Below are positions 1 through 9,164 of a DNA stretch of 13,966 bases, in pieces. The notes beneath the pieces were generated by a model that was given only the letters and a program-made list of their open reading frames with translations, made no database searches and was not told where the DNA came from. The stretch is from Clostridiales bacterium. GTDB lineage: Bacteria > Bacillota > Clostridia > Christensenellales > Aristaeellaceae. The stretch covers positions 1 through 13,966 of the forward strand of contig JAHZHX010000059.1 in the NCBI GenBank assembly GCA_019420065.1, given 5' to 3'. How positions within the stretch are numbered: the first letter of the stretch is position 1; each line of letters starts with the position of its first letter. The position numbers and the translations under genes were made by a program.

Positions 1-1189
1 GCTTGCCGTTCAGCCGCTCGTTGACGCGGTTCATGAGCTCGCAGAAATCGTCCCGTGCCTGCTTGATGCGCATGGCCGCCGTCTGCATACTCACCTGCGC
101 GCTGGCAAAGTTGCTGCCGTCCTCGGCGCGGCCGGAGACGATGATTCCCGATATGCCGCCCGCCGAGAGGATCTCCGCGTTCACGTCCCGGTACTTATCA
201 TCCGAGAACATCTCGTTGAGATCCGGTTGGATCACTTCCGCCTTGCACAGATGGTTCGTCGTCGCCAGCGCCGAGCCCGTCATCGCCCGTCGAAACAGCG
301 TGTTCACCGCGTTGAGCTGGGTGATGTCCGGCATGATGTCGGATTTGCTGTCGCCGTAGGTCACATGCACGAACGAGTGTGCGCCCAGGTTCAAAAGCGA
401 GGATTCATACTGCGCGATCTACGCCTTGCGCCGGAACGCCGCCAGGCATGTCGCCACCATGGGTACGGCATAGCGCATCCAGTCCTCCTTGAGCGACTGC
501 ATCACAAACGTGTTCTCCGGGTTCAGCTGCACCCAGTCCGAGCCGCCGTTCAGCGCGTCCGCCACCTCCGGAGGAAATCCCTCCAGCCGCACCTGCAGGT
601 CTTCGTCCTCCAGAAAGTCCTTGCGCGCCTTCACGCCCTGCTGCTTCATATCGTCGCGCACGCTCTTGCAGTTGAATTCCTACACCGGCTCGCCGCCGAT
701 CATCACATTGGCGATGCGGATCAGATGCACCGGCAGCGTGATGAGGTTGCCATCCTCCATGAGGTAGCAGTAGACGTTGGCATACTTGAAATACTGGTAG
801 AAGATCGACCGCATCCGGTCCTTCAGGTGGATGCGGTCGTAGTAATCCAGATATTTCGTCTTCACCTGCTCGTTGGCACCCACCAGCCTGAACTCCCCGG
901 ACAGCGCAAAGGGCGTGTACACGCCGTTGATGATTCCCCGGAAGATGGGGTCGGCGTCCACATAGTAATCCGCCAGTTGAAACAGGCTGCTTATATTGCC
1001 CTGCTTGTCTCGCAGGATGCTGTCGTAGTCGTAGCTGGCCAGGTCGCCCGTGTAGGTGATGGCCCTGTCGTTGTAGGTCATCGTCGAGTGTGTTTCTTCT
1101 TTCGCGCCCACGGCGATCTCGCCGGGGCGTGTTCGCCGGGGCTCGTCCCTCGGCTGAGGGGTCTTCCTCTATTTTTCTAACCAGCCCAT
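1..1189 (-). CDS. Phage portal protein, 3' end cut by window, three in-frame TAG codons
   Basis: Probable portal protein, the ring at the capsid vertex through which DNA is packaged and to which the tail attaches. The ATG at 1189 follows a strong ribosome site (GGAGGGATTTGC before ATG). It opens as MGWLEK and then meets TAG at codon 7 (1169-1171). Further in-frame TAGs lie at 680-682 (codon 170) and 419-421 (codon 257), and the frame is otherwise open to base 1. The segments GGISGIIVSG, DITQLNAVNTLFRRA and ASAQVSMQTAAMRIKQARDD, together with the place directly after the large terminase, fit a portal of the kind seen in Firmicute phages. Under the standard code only short pieces would be made (GTG at 1111, ATG at 661). 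The C-terminus is outside the window. The portal call rests on context and general sequence character rather than a diagnostic catalytic motif. Confidence 0.72.
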
Positions 1190-1241
1190 GCAAATCCCTC
1201 CGTCAAAACGTTTGTTCCATGCGATCAGGATGCGCAGTTGC

Positions 1242-2891
1242 TCACAGCCTGCTCACCACGCCGATCACCGCATCCATGGGACGCAGAAGCCTTCTTTTAC
1301 GTTCCTCTTCCAGCTCCGCAATGTAGCGCACCGCCATGGCCAATGCGGAATAGCGGTCTTTGTGCTGATTGGTCCGGGCCACGTCGTAGAGTACGTTGCC
1401 GCCCGCGCCTGAGCGCATGACGATGTTACCCATCTCGATCTGCAGCGCGTCGCCCTCCAGATAGATCGCCTTTTCCTGCAGCGTCAGCCTGCGCGCCTTC
1501 GAAGCGTCCTCTTCGCTTTCTTCATCCGCCGTTTCCGCAAACCTCGACGCCACCGGCAGTTCCAGCGTGTGCTGCTCCTACGCTACGCGCAGGCAGGAAA
1601 CCAGCTGCTGGTTGATCTGCGCATTGGCCTTGATGCTGCGCAGCATCGGCACGGCGTTGTGGATGATCGTCCGCTCATCGTCCAGCGTCCACGGCGGATA
1701 CTCCTTGCCCCGTTCGTCGATCCATGGCTGGGACAGGAACTGCGGAAAGGCGTCGCCCAGCCCGCGATGGTCAAACACGATGCGAACCACACGAGGGAAC
1801 CGCGCATATGTCCTGCGCACCTCCTCGGCGAGCGCGTCCAGCCGCTTGCCGTGATAGGAGCGCATATACACGAGCTTTTTCAGGTATGCGCCGCTCTCCA
1901 TCTCGATGAGCTTGACGACGCAGATCACCGCGTTGTCCGCCGTGCGCTCGCTGGATGTGGCAAGGTCCACGCCCATCACATAGTCCGACGTGCAGCTCGT
2001 CGGCTGTGCAAGCTCCACACGCCTGAGGATGCGGCAGCCTTCGGTCAGATCGTAGGGGAACATGCTGCCGGATTCTGCGCCCACAAAGACGCTGCCGTAT
2101 TCCATGGCGAACTTGGACTCCGGCATCTTGCGCTGTTCGGATCGGAAAAACGTCATGTCCGTAATGCCCACGCGCGCCGCGCTGTGATAGTCCAGCGTGC
2201 AGGCAAAGCTCGTCGGATCGCCTTTGGAGAACTCCTTCAGCGTGGCCATGAACATGGCGTAGAAGTAATTGCTCTTGAGGCATGCGGAAGTGATCGAGAT
2301 CGTCTTGCTGGCGTAGTCCGCAATGCCGCGCTGATGGCAGATATCGCGCTTGGTGTTCTTCACCGGCGCAATGACGGCGTCAAGATCGTCCGCCTTTACT
2401 TCGGGGCTTTCGTCGATCACCACAATCTTTGCGCGGTTGCCGCGCATGGTGCCGACCGAAAAGCTCTCGATCTTGGAGCCGTTTCTGAGCGTGCAGACGC
2501 CCTTGTTGCGCGAAAGCTGCACCGGCCGGTGGCCGTCCGTCTGGATCTCGCGCATGATCTCCGGGTTGCGGATGAAGTAGTCCTGTATCTTCTTGACGAT
2601 CAGCGTCGCCTGCTCCGCCGTGCCGGATACCACGGCAATCAGGCTGCCCGGGTAGAGGACGCCAATGGCGATACAGCACAGCGCCGTCAACCACGTTTTG
2701 CCGTAGCCGCGGCTTTTGACCACCATGAGCGTGTTCGCGTTGCCAAACTGCCGGGCGACCACCTGCTGCGTGTCCTTGAGCCTGATCCCGAAATATTGCC
2801 GGATGAAAACATCCTAATGCGTCCGCCAGTAATGGATCTGCCTGGCCCAGAGCTTCTCATTGCGAATATCCCGAATCTGCGTGATCGTCAC
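1242..2891 (-). CDS. terL: Terminase large subunit (ATPase and nuclease), two in-frame TAG codons
   Basis: DNA-packaging motor of a tailed phage: the N-terminal ATPase drives DNA into the capsid and the C-terminal RNase H-like nuclease cuts it. With TAG read as sense the protein has 549 residues, normal for the family. Walker A is KSRGYGKT (residues 59-66) and Walker B with the catalytic Glu is VVIDE (157-161). Nuclease acidic residues are seen in MGVDLATSSE (Asp309), in IVFDHRGLGDAF (about 380) and in HKDRYSALAMA near the C-terminus. In-frame TAGs are at 2814-2816 (codon 26) and 1578-1580 (codon 438). The second would remove the last nuclease Asp, so both must be decoded for a working enzyme. 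The GTG start overlaps the upstream stop (GTGA), suggesting translational coupling. It stops at TGA, 52 bases before the portal. Confidence 0.93.
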
Positions 2892-3802
2892 ACAACCACC
2901 TGCTCAAGCCCGACCGCCGCAATGGTGTGTCTGAAATCCGCGATGATCCTGTCGACATCGTCCGGCGGAAAGGTCGCAGGCGGCGTATCCAGCTCGCCGC
3001 TCATTTCGATCTTCGCCACGATCGCGCCCTATGAACCCAGCCCCGCCATGTCTCCCGGCTTGCGCTTGCAGGCCGCGAAATTGGCGGATTTGGAAAGGTT
3101 GTCGAAGATCGCCTGCGCTTTCTCCCATTCGGCCACGCTGGCCTTGCCCTGACGCATTCGATTATACTTGATATCCGCATCCAAAGAGGCTTTTGCTGCC
3201 TTGCGGGCGTAGTCGCGGATGTTCTGGTTGTCCAGCACAAAGCCTTCCTCCAACTGGGCATAATACTCATCCAGATAATCGATTTCCCGCTGCGTGTAGT
3301 AGCCGTTCCACACTTTGGAATAGGCTTGCTCCTCCTGCTTTTGCGCTTCTTCCGTGTGATCGGCTTCGAGCGCGGCAGGAGGCGCGCAGATCCCGTCCTC
3401 GCCCATGTTCGGCGCATAGCAGTACAGGTTGGACAGATTCATCACGCTGAAAAATGCCCGCACAATCGCCCGATTCTCTGCTGCCCTGCGCTTTTCTTCC
3501 GAGTTGTTCGAGTCCAGATAGACCGGATCGTTGGCAAGGGTATACATCGCCTTCTTGACAGCTCCCTCATACAGCTCTTCCGACCACCGGCGGTTGTTGT
3601 ACCAGCAGTATGCCTGCAGCGATTCTCTGTCCGTACAATGCTTCATGGCGCATTCGCGGCACCATGCGTCATGAAACGATTGGCTTTCCCAGCCGCGGTT
3701 TGCATAAAACTCATTGAGCGCCCTGACTTTTCCGCAGCGTACGCACAATTTGCTCGGAATGCGTTTTTCCTTGCGCCTCGACCGCATATTCTCAGCCGCC
3801 AT
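2888..3802 (-). CDS. Zinc-finger protein in the terminase small subunit position, one in-frame TAG
   Basis: A 304-residue protein directly upstream of the large terminase, overlapping it by four bases. It begins with a basic segment and a likely zinc knuckle (Cys20, Cys23, Cys48, Cys51: CVRCG then CREC). A helical middle part rich in Asn, Tyr and acidic residues follows. Such Cys-containing proteins often precede the large terminase in Firmicute phages. A DNA-recognition or small-terminase role is inferred from position and the zinc finger, not from a conserved catalytic motif. The ATG at 3802 is chosen because GGGAGGTGA lies eight bases upstream; an in-frame ATG at 3847 lacks this and overlaps the upstream gene more. 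The in-frame TAG at 3029-3031 is codon 258. A standard-code product would lack the last 47 residues. It stops at TGA. Confidence 0.7.
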
Positions 3803-4964
3803 CCGTTTCACCTCCCAAACAAATGGGATAGGAACAGCGCCTGCCATAGCCCGCCTCGATCACCAGCGCCAGCGCGCCGGGCTGTCCGCCGTAGCCCAGC
3901 CGCTGTGCGTAGTCGTCCATGCCGCAAATGCTGGGAACTCGAAGGATCACCGCGTTTCCGCTGTCCGTATAACCGGAGATCAGCTCCCGTTCACGGTGCT
4001 TGTGGCCGCAGATCATAAAGTCGATGCGCTCATTGTACAATAGCATCGCCTGCTTTGCCGCTTCCTCCAGCGCGCGGGTTTCCGTATCATGAGAGAGCAG
4101 TATGGAATAGCCCTGCACCTTGACGAGCTTGCGCTTTGCCGCCTGCTCGTCGACCCTCACGGCAGATATGTTCCGCAGGCGCTCCGCCATATGCCAGAGA
4201 ATGATCTTTTCCAGATTCTCATTTTCGAACTCGCCCCTGCGGCTGCCCAGCGGCCGGATCTCGGAATGGTTGCCGTCCACGCCATAAACGTCGACGTCCG
4301 CATACAGCGAAAGCGCGCTGACCCAGCGCGCCATGTATTCCGCGTACCGCATACAGCTTTCAACAACGCCCCAGCGAAGCCGCATCAACTGACTGGAACG
4401 CAGCATGCCATCCAGTGCGTCGCCGCACAATAAAAGCGTCACATGGTTCAGCTGCTCCCGGTCCAGTATAGCGCGTACCTGCCCAAGCAGATCGGCCATC
4501 CGCGCTTCAAAAATCTCCGGGCTGTAGGCGTTGAGCACCTCTTCGCGCAACCCGCGGATCGTCCACTCCGCACCGTAATGACAGTCCGCCACGCACAGGA
4601 CGAGCGAACGCTCTTTCTGGCCGCCGCGCCTTGTTTGAGGGACAATTTGAATATCCGGCAGGCATTTCGCCGCCCTGACAACTTCGTCCCGCAACGCCTC
4701 GCTGCGCGACTACGCGCGCCGCGCCTCGTTGATCTCGTTGCGAAGATCCCGAAGCTGCTGCAGGTTTGTTCCTTCGGGGGCTGACGAATCCGGATACAGG
4801 CGCAGCATTCCGGCGTCTGACGCAAGTTTGATTCCCGCGCCCATTTTGCGCAGTTGGTCCGGATGCATCCCTGAATGAAACATTTCCGCGATTTCCGACC
4901 AGTCAAGATCAGACGCGCCTGTCACTTTACTGTACATCTCACGGACCTATTCCTGCCTGTTCAT
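3792..4964 (-). CDS. Calcineurin-like metallophosphoesterase with N-terminal extension, two in-frame TAG codons
   Basis: A 390-residue predicted metal-dependent phosphoesterase. The full motif set of the family is visible: DCHYG (Asp127, His129), GDALDG (Asp182), GNHSE (Asn232, His233), SHD (His292) and GHKH (His321, His323), the ligands of a two-metal centre. About 90 residues precede the catalytic domain and contain a possible helix-turn-helix (SEIAEMFHSGMHPDQLRKMG). In-frame TAGs are codon 6 (4947-4949) and codon 85 (4710-4712), the latter between the N-terminal part and the enzyme domain. The ATG at 4964 follows GAGGTGAT by eight bases, and the upstream gene ends 13 bases before. The substrate is unknown. 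Phosphoesterases of this type are often found beside packaging genes in phages, where a role in trimming nucleic acid ends has been suggested. It stops at TGA and overlaps the next gene by 11 bases. Confidence 0.88.
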
Positions 4965-4977
4965 GCTCCGCATCACC

Positions 4978-5703
4978 TCATTTTTCTTCGCATAATCGGA
5001 CGTGCTCAGGGGCAATCGCATATGCGGATTGATCCAGAAACAGCGCCGGCTTTCCTTCGTGTTCGACCACAAGCACCCTGTCCATATCATACAGCTCGCC
5101 CTCCCGCGTTTGCCGCGGGGCGTACTGGCCTGCTTCCGCGGATATGCAATATACCTGTCCGCCATGACAAAAGCGGTTATCCGTATCGACCGCGGCAACG
5201 TGGATAAAGCATCCCGGATATTCTGTCCGAATCTTTTGAAGCCGCTGAAAGCGCGTTTCTGCGTGCCGGTTTGGCCGCTCTTTTTCCCTGAGCCGTTCAG
5301 GAGCGCGCTCATCAAGCCGGTCCAGGAGGCACCGGAAGCACGCCTCCTCTTCGTCGCTGTTTCCTCGGGGCGAGTAGCTTCCGGCGTCTATCAGTCCGCT
5401 TACCCACGCGGGACAGGAAGACACGCTGATCTCATACCTCTCATGCTTTATTTCCTCGTGCTTCGTCAGCGTGCCTTCCGGAGCATCCCGCAGGAGAAGA
5501 TACGCACAGCCGTCCAGAAACCGTTTGATCCTCTGCTCGGGCGAGCCCGGCCTGCAATCGTCGCTCATCCAGTGGCGCAGGCAATAGCGCGTCCACCGGC
5601 GCAGCTATACATCCTCCACGATCGCACGTTTGGACTGAGTCTGGTTATAGAAAACCGGCTTTCTTTCGCCGTTGGGCAAAATCACATCATATCTTGTTGC
5701 CAT
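4978..5703 (-). CDS. Phage protein of unknown function, one in-frame TAG
   Basis: A 241-residue protein that I do not recognise. The ATG at 5703 is preceded by GGGGGAGATACC, a good ribosome site. The first 32 residues (opening MATRYDVILPNGERKPVFYN) are followed by TAG at codon 33 (5605-5607), then by an aromatic and basic stretch (RRWTRYCLRHWM) and a Glu/Arg-rich middle. It ends ...RLCEEK at TGA. There are no signal peptide, membrane segments or enzyme motifs; the composition suggests a soluble protein. It is the first gene of the packaging run, lying 13 bases before the phosphoesterase and downstream of a candidate promoter. Without decoding of the TAG only a 32-residue peptide or an internal start at 5568 would be possible, and the internal ATG has no ribosome site. 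Confidence 0.7.
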
Positions 5704-5718
5704 GGTATCTCCCCCTAT

Positions 5719-5750
5719 ATGATAGATCGACCGCCGAGCCTGTCTGTCAA
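5719..5750 (-). promoter_or_regulatory. Candidate promoter for the packaging genes
   Basis: The 117-base gap between the sigma-like regulator and the next gene holds a perfect TTGACA (minus strand of 5745-5750). A TATCAT box (minus strand of 5719-5724) lies 20 bases downstream, just before the ribosome site of the gene starting at 5703. The spacing is longer than the usual 17, so either the -10 is elsewhere (TCTATC at 18) or an activator is needed. The sigma-region-4-like gene just upstream is an obvious candidate regulator, by inference only. Confidence 0.35.
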
Positions 5751-5820
5751 CATGGGCGCATGCAGGAAGCCGGCTCAGCCGCCCGCTGTTCCTGAACGTT
5801 CAGAGAACATCCTCCCCTAA

Positions 5821-6282
5821 TCAATACATTGACCGTGGAAGCCGTTTGTCAACATTCCCATTTCTGCGCACCGCATCTGCAAAGTGCCTCCATTGCGCAT
5901 TGTTGGCCGCGACGATCCTGCCGACGCCATCCCTCAGCAGCCGGCAGACTGCCTGTCTTGAACAGCCCCGTTCCTGCGCGATGTCAGTCTCCGAATATCC
6001 CTGCATGATCCATTCGATGACCTCACGCTGTTCTGCCGTCATGCCGCTTTGTTCGATAAGCCGGTCCAGATCCATATAGGTGCACAGGATCGGTTCGGCA
6101 ATGTCCGACACCCCGTCTGATTCCAACAGGGCGCCGCACCCCAGCTTGATTGCGTAAGCGCGGTCCAGCTTTATGCGGTGCTTGAGCTATTCTTTGACGA
6201 CCCGCTCCTCGCTGAACGGAACATAGTCCCATTCATGCAGGCCGCGTCCTTCGCCGCGCGTTTCCCGATGTATAGCTCCCAT
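5821..6282 (-). CDS. Sigma-70 region 4-like (ArpU/late regulator type) helix-turn-helix protein, one in-frame TAG
   Basis: A 153-residue putative transcription regulator. Residues 82-118 form a clear helix-turn-helix of the sigma region 4 kind (TAEQREVIEWIMQGYSETD, then RGCSRQAVCRLLRDG). Small proteins of this type commonly sit just before the packaging genes of Firmicute phages and switch on late transcription; that role is inferred here. The N-terminus (RGLHEWDYVPFSEERV) resembles members of this group. The in-frame TAG at 6187-6189 is codon 32, so a standard-code ribosome would make only 31 residues and no DNA-binding part. The ATG at 6282 is preceded by GAGGGGG. An alternative ATG at 6336 overlaps the primase stop as ATGA and would add 18 residues. 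It stops at TGA. Confidence 0.75.
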
Positions 6283-6332
6283 CTCGATCGCCCCCTCAAC
6301 TCTCCGTTTTGTTGTTCTCCCATGACGGCTGG

Positions 6333-8066
6333 TCATTGCGGATCGGATCCGTCTTTTTCCAGCGAAGTCATCCATGCGTATTTTTCATTGCGGCGCGCGT
6401 CTTTCGACATGGAGGCCAACCGCCTTACATCTGCCGCAGGAATGAGGTTTCTGCCAAGCATTCGATATGACGCCGTCCCATGGAGGCGCTTTCGCTGCGC
6501 AACTTTGATCTGCCAAAGCTCCTTGCCGGGGCAGCGGCTCCCTGCGACGCCGGGGTTTGCCAGCCCGAGCTTCTTTGCGCACTCACATGCCGGATACAGA
6601 ATACGGCCGCCCTGCTCATACACGATCAGCTCTCCAAAGTCCGGGTGATGGAGCGTCCTGCCCGCGCTGTCCTGATCGATGCATCCGCCGCCTTCCTGCC
6701 AGCTCATATGTTCCTGCCATTCCGCAGCTGAGAGATGCTGCCGCGCCGCCGGCTGTGGTATCAGCGTGCGGATGGCCTCATGATAGCAACGGTCAAAATC
6801 AAGCATAAGCTCCCGCATGGTCACCCGCATCCTTGCACCCCTCGCATCTCCGCATGGATGCGCAACAAGGTACCTCCGGCTTTCCGCCTGATATCCTCCG
6901 TCATGCAGGCGCACGCGCTTTTCCTCCTCAACAGTCACGGTTTTGGCATCCTCCAGCTTCCGAAGCGCCTTTCGGACCGTCACCGTGCTGTTCCCGATCG
7001 TTTCAGACAGGCTTTTCACGGAGATCCGCTCATGCTTCATGCGGCATCGCGCCAGCAGCAGAAAGGTCTACCGCCGCGCCGTCCGTGTCGGCTGTGCAAG
7101 GACCATCTCCATCTGGTTGGCGTAAAGATATGCGGCCCCTCTTGAGCATCCGTTGCCGGCAGCATTGAATCGCTCCGAATAGACCCATGCAACCAGCTCG
7201 TCCATGTCCTGATAAACCTGTGCGGGAGTTGAGCGGATCAGCGAACGGTCCTGCCCGGCATACCACTCCTCAAGCCGTTTTCTGCAGGCTTCTTCCGAGC
7301 TTCCGTGCGCGCGTTCAAAGACGGCGATGTTGCGCATCATGTTATGACGCGTGCCTGCCTGCGCAAGCGTCGTTCCGAGCCGCCGCGTTTCCGCCGGCGA
7401 GCGCGCTCCTCCTCCCCCGTCGGCCTCCGCCCTCAAAGTATGCTTCGCCGGGCTCAGGAGCGGAAGCGAAAACAGCGCCTGTTGTTCCCGAGCGTTAAGC
7501 GGCTCGATGCCGAGCAGGTAGTCTGGCGTGCAGATCTCCTTCATCGAAGCCGCCTCAACATACCAGCACATTTTCCCCGACTTCGGATGAACGGACAGGG
7601 GCAGCTTGATGGCAGCCCTGTCCGTTGGCCGGAATTCCACCTTCTTCTGATCCAGATGGCATGCGTCCATGACATGTCTGTACAGGTTGAGCAGGATATC
7701 CGTTCTTATGACGCCGCCAAAAAACAGCTCGACATGATACCCCTTGCTCCCGCTGAAGGAGACATGGATCTTCCGACGCGGAATCCCCATCGCGTCCAGC
7801 CGGTCGATCAGGAGCCGCACCGTCTCCTTACTGCCGTCATCCACATCAAAGCACATGAACCTGCTGCCCTCCCGCCCTGCAAACACGGCGATGGCATATT
7901 TATGCTCCAAATGGTTGCGGATTACGTTGTCGCTCAGGCTGCACCATGTTCCGTCCCTGTGCTTGGGCGTGATGATCCTTCCGTTCGGAAGGCACAGCAC
8001 ATAACGCTGTCTGTATGAGATATATAGCTCTTTCATCTTTTCAAGGAGCCGCTCCGTACCGCACAT
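6333..8066 (-). CDS. Archaeo-eukaryotic primase (PrimPol-like) with C-terminal helix-turn-helix region, one in-frame TAG
   Basis: A 577-residue replication protein. The N-terminal half carries the primase motifs: CFDVDD (catalytic Asp74 and Asp76), SGSKGYHVELFF (Ser107 to His111) and a basic RPTDRAAIKLPLSVHPKSG segment near 147-165. Such enzymes make primers at replication forks and are common in phages and plasmids. TAG at 7068-7070 (codon 333) falls after the primase part. The frame then continues with a helix-turn-helix (SVKSLSETIGNSTVTVRKAL) and a Cys-containing C-terminal region (ILYPACECAKKLGL). A standard-code ribosome would therefore release an intact primase domain without its DNA-binding tail. 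The ATG at 8066 follows AAAGGAGG by six bases, and the gene stops at TGA. No helicase motifs are seen. It is the first leftward gene, facing the long non-coding region. Confidence 0.82.
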
Positions 8067-8772
8067 CCAATGCCTCCTTTCCCTCCAAACCCAACTGGCT
8101 TCCGACAGCCTTCCCATACAAGAGATGCAAAATCCCTGAAATCTTGCATGCGCTGATTTCCAAACCGATAGCTCCGGCGGAAGCGCAATGTTATGACTTT
8201 CTCATTATATATATAAAGGTGTGGTTTCCCAGGGTGTAGTGGGTAATATATATAATCGCTTCGGGATGAACAGGCAGTCCGTTTCCCTCGTGCTTCCATC
8301 ATCTGTACTCTTATCGAAGCCTGCGCGCCATTAGACGATGGCCATGGGCTTTTTTCCTATCTTATCGCAGCACGATCGACGTCGCCGTCCTTGCGGAATC
8401 GTCTCGCGCTCATGTGTATATATGGATGCATTTTTTCTGATTTCAGATTCAAATCCTGCATAATGCGTCAAACGCCCGATGCTTCCTCGAATGATTTGCA
8501 ATATATGCACGCGGAGAGCTCGGCTTCTGCGCCGCCGGGCAGCAGGCAGACAGCGCGCGTGCCATACGCGTTCGGATATCCCCCCGTTTGACGCCGGCAT
8601 CCCTTTGTTCCGCAGGTACGGAAAGACCCATACCAAATGCTCTGAGCTGTGTCCGGCGGCGTTCAGCCGCATGGGCTTTTATCTGGCACAATATATAATA
8701 TAGAAATCCATCATTCAGGATGTCGTATGGCAGGCATAGGGGTTTTTCTGGCGTCAATCCGTTTTCAGACGT

Positions 8773-8820
8773 AAAACAGGACATAATATAGCATTATGTC
8801 ACGTTATTCTGTCCCGTTTT
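8773..8820. repeat. Nested inverted repeat, operator- or origin-like
   Basis: An inner perfect palindrome GACATAAT (8780-8787) and ATTATGTC (8793-8800) is separated by five bases. It lies inside an outer pair, AAAACAGGAC (8773-8782) and GTCCCGTTTT (8811-8820), matching at nine of ten positions. The symmetric AT-rich centre suits binding of a dimeric protein. No regulator gene adjoins it. Confidence 0.5.
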
Positions 8821-8913
8821 CGCCGCTTTTTTGTCTTTCAAGCAGCCTTGCAAACGGCTTGCATAATGGGCGTATTTTGTGCGGCGATATGCGCGGCGTA
8901 TTCGCGGCCATTC

Positions 8914-8935
8914 TGTCAAGTATTTTTGCTTGACA
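8914..8935. repeat. Inverted repeat TGTCAAG / CTTGACA
   Basis: Perfect seven-base arms, TGTCAAG (8914-8920) and CTTGACA (8929-8935), flank an eight-base T-rich spacer. Each arm contains TTGACA on one strand, so the site could be two divergent -35 boxes or an operator. No good -10 box lies 16-18 bases away on either side. A similar GTCAAG / CTTGAC pair recurs at 9372-9390. Confidence 0.5.
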
Positions 8936-9142
8936 TACGCGCGCATTTCCCGCCTGTTTTTGCCTGCTCCCCTGCCTGTTCAGCACTCCCATTTTGTGCC
9001 CTGCCTCGCGCGCGCACGCATTATAGGGCAAAGCGCCCAACAAAAAACTCTGTCAACTCGGAAAATTGCACAAATATTTTTGCATTGTTTCAGGGCGGAT
9101 ATGCCTGACGGCTCAACGCCCTGAAAAAATCAGCTTCTAATG

Positions 9143-9164
9143 AGCGCGAAAAACGCGCTTTTTT
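9143..9164 (+). terminator. Rho-independent terminator (rightward)
   Basis: The perfect six-base stem AGCGCG (9143-9148) and CGCGCT (9154-9159) has an AAAAA loop and is followed by a run of T. It ends a rightward transcript from the gene-poor region, although no gene is seen immediately upstream. It would also insulate the structured RNA that follows. Confidence 0.8.

Larger units (their letters stand above)
8067..9140. other. Gene-poor region upstream of the primase
   Basis: No reading frame here has both a ribosome site and protein-like composition, with TAG as stop or as sense. Short AT-rich tracts stand out in a GC-rich background, near 8204-8218, 8245-8257, 8416-8423, 8499-8506, 8691-8702 and 8783-8790. 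The two nearest the primase (TTATATATATAA-like) could hold leftward promoters, although no matching -35 box is visible. Two inverted repeats in the right half are listed separately. The region may be a control or replication-start region between divergent gene blocks; this is inference. Confidence 0.4.

Noticed and set aside
1..8066. Treating the minus-strand TAG interruptions as pseudogenes
   Set aside because: Seven neighbouring genes are interrupted only by TAG, never by TAA, TGA or indels, and keep their active-site motifs and ribosome sites.
8322..8345. Hairpin GCCAT-CGTCTA-ATGGC (minus strand) with a CTA in its loop, as an amber suppressor tRNA arm
   Set aside because: The loop is six bases, and no acceptor stem, D arm or T arm can be drawn around it.
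8033..8461. Minus-strand frame of about 140 residues that opens if TAG is read as sense
   Set aside because: None of its ATG codons has a ribosome site, the composition is not protein-like in its first half, and it overlaps the primase start and its ribosome site.
8331..8784. Two overlapping minus-strand frames of about 111-113 residues in the gene-poor region
   Set aside because: No ribosome sites and unnatural Arg/Cys/Ala-rich composition; they look like chance frames in GC-rich DNA.
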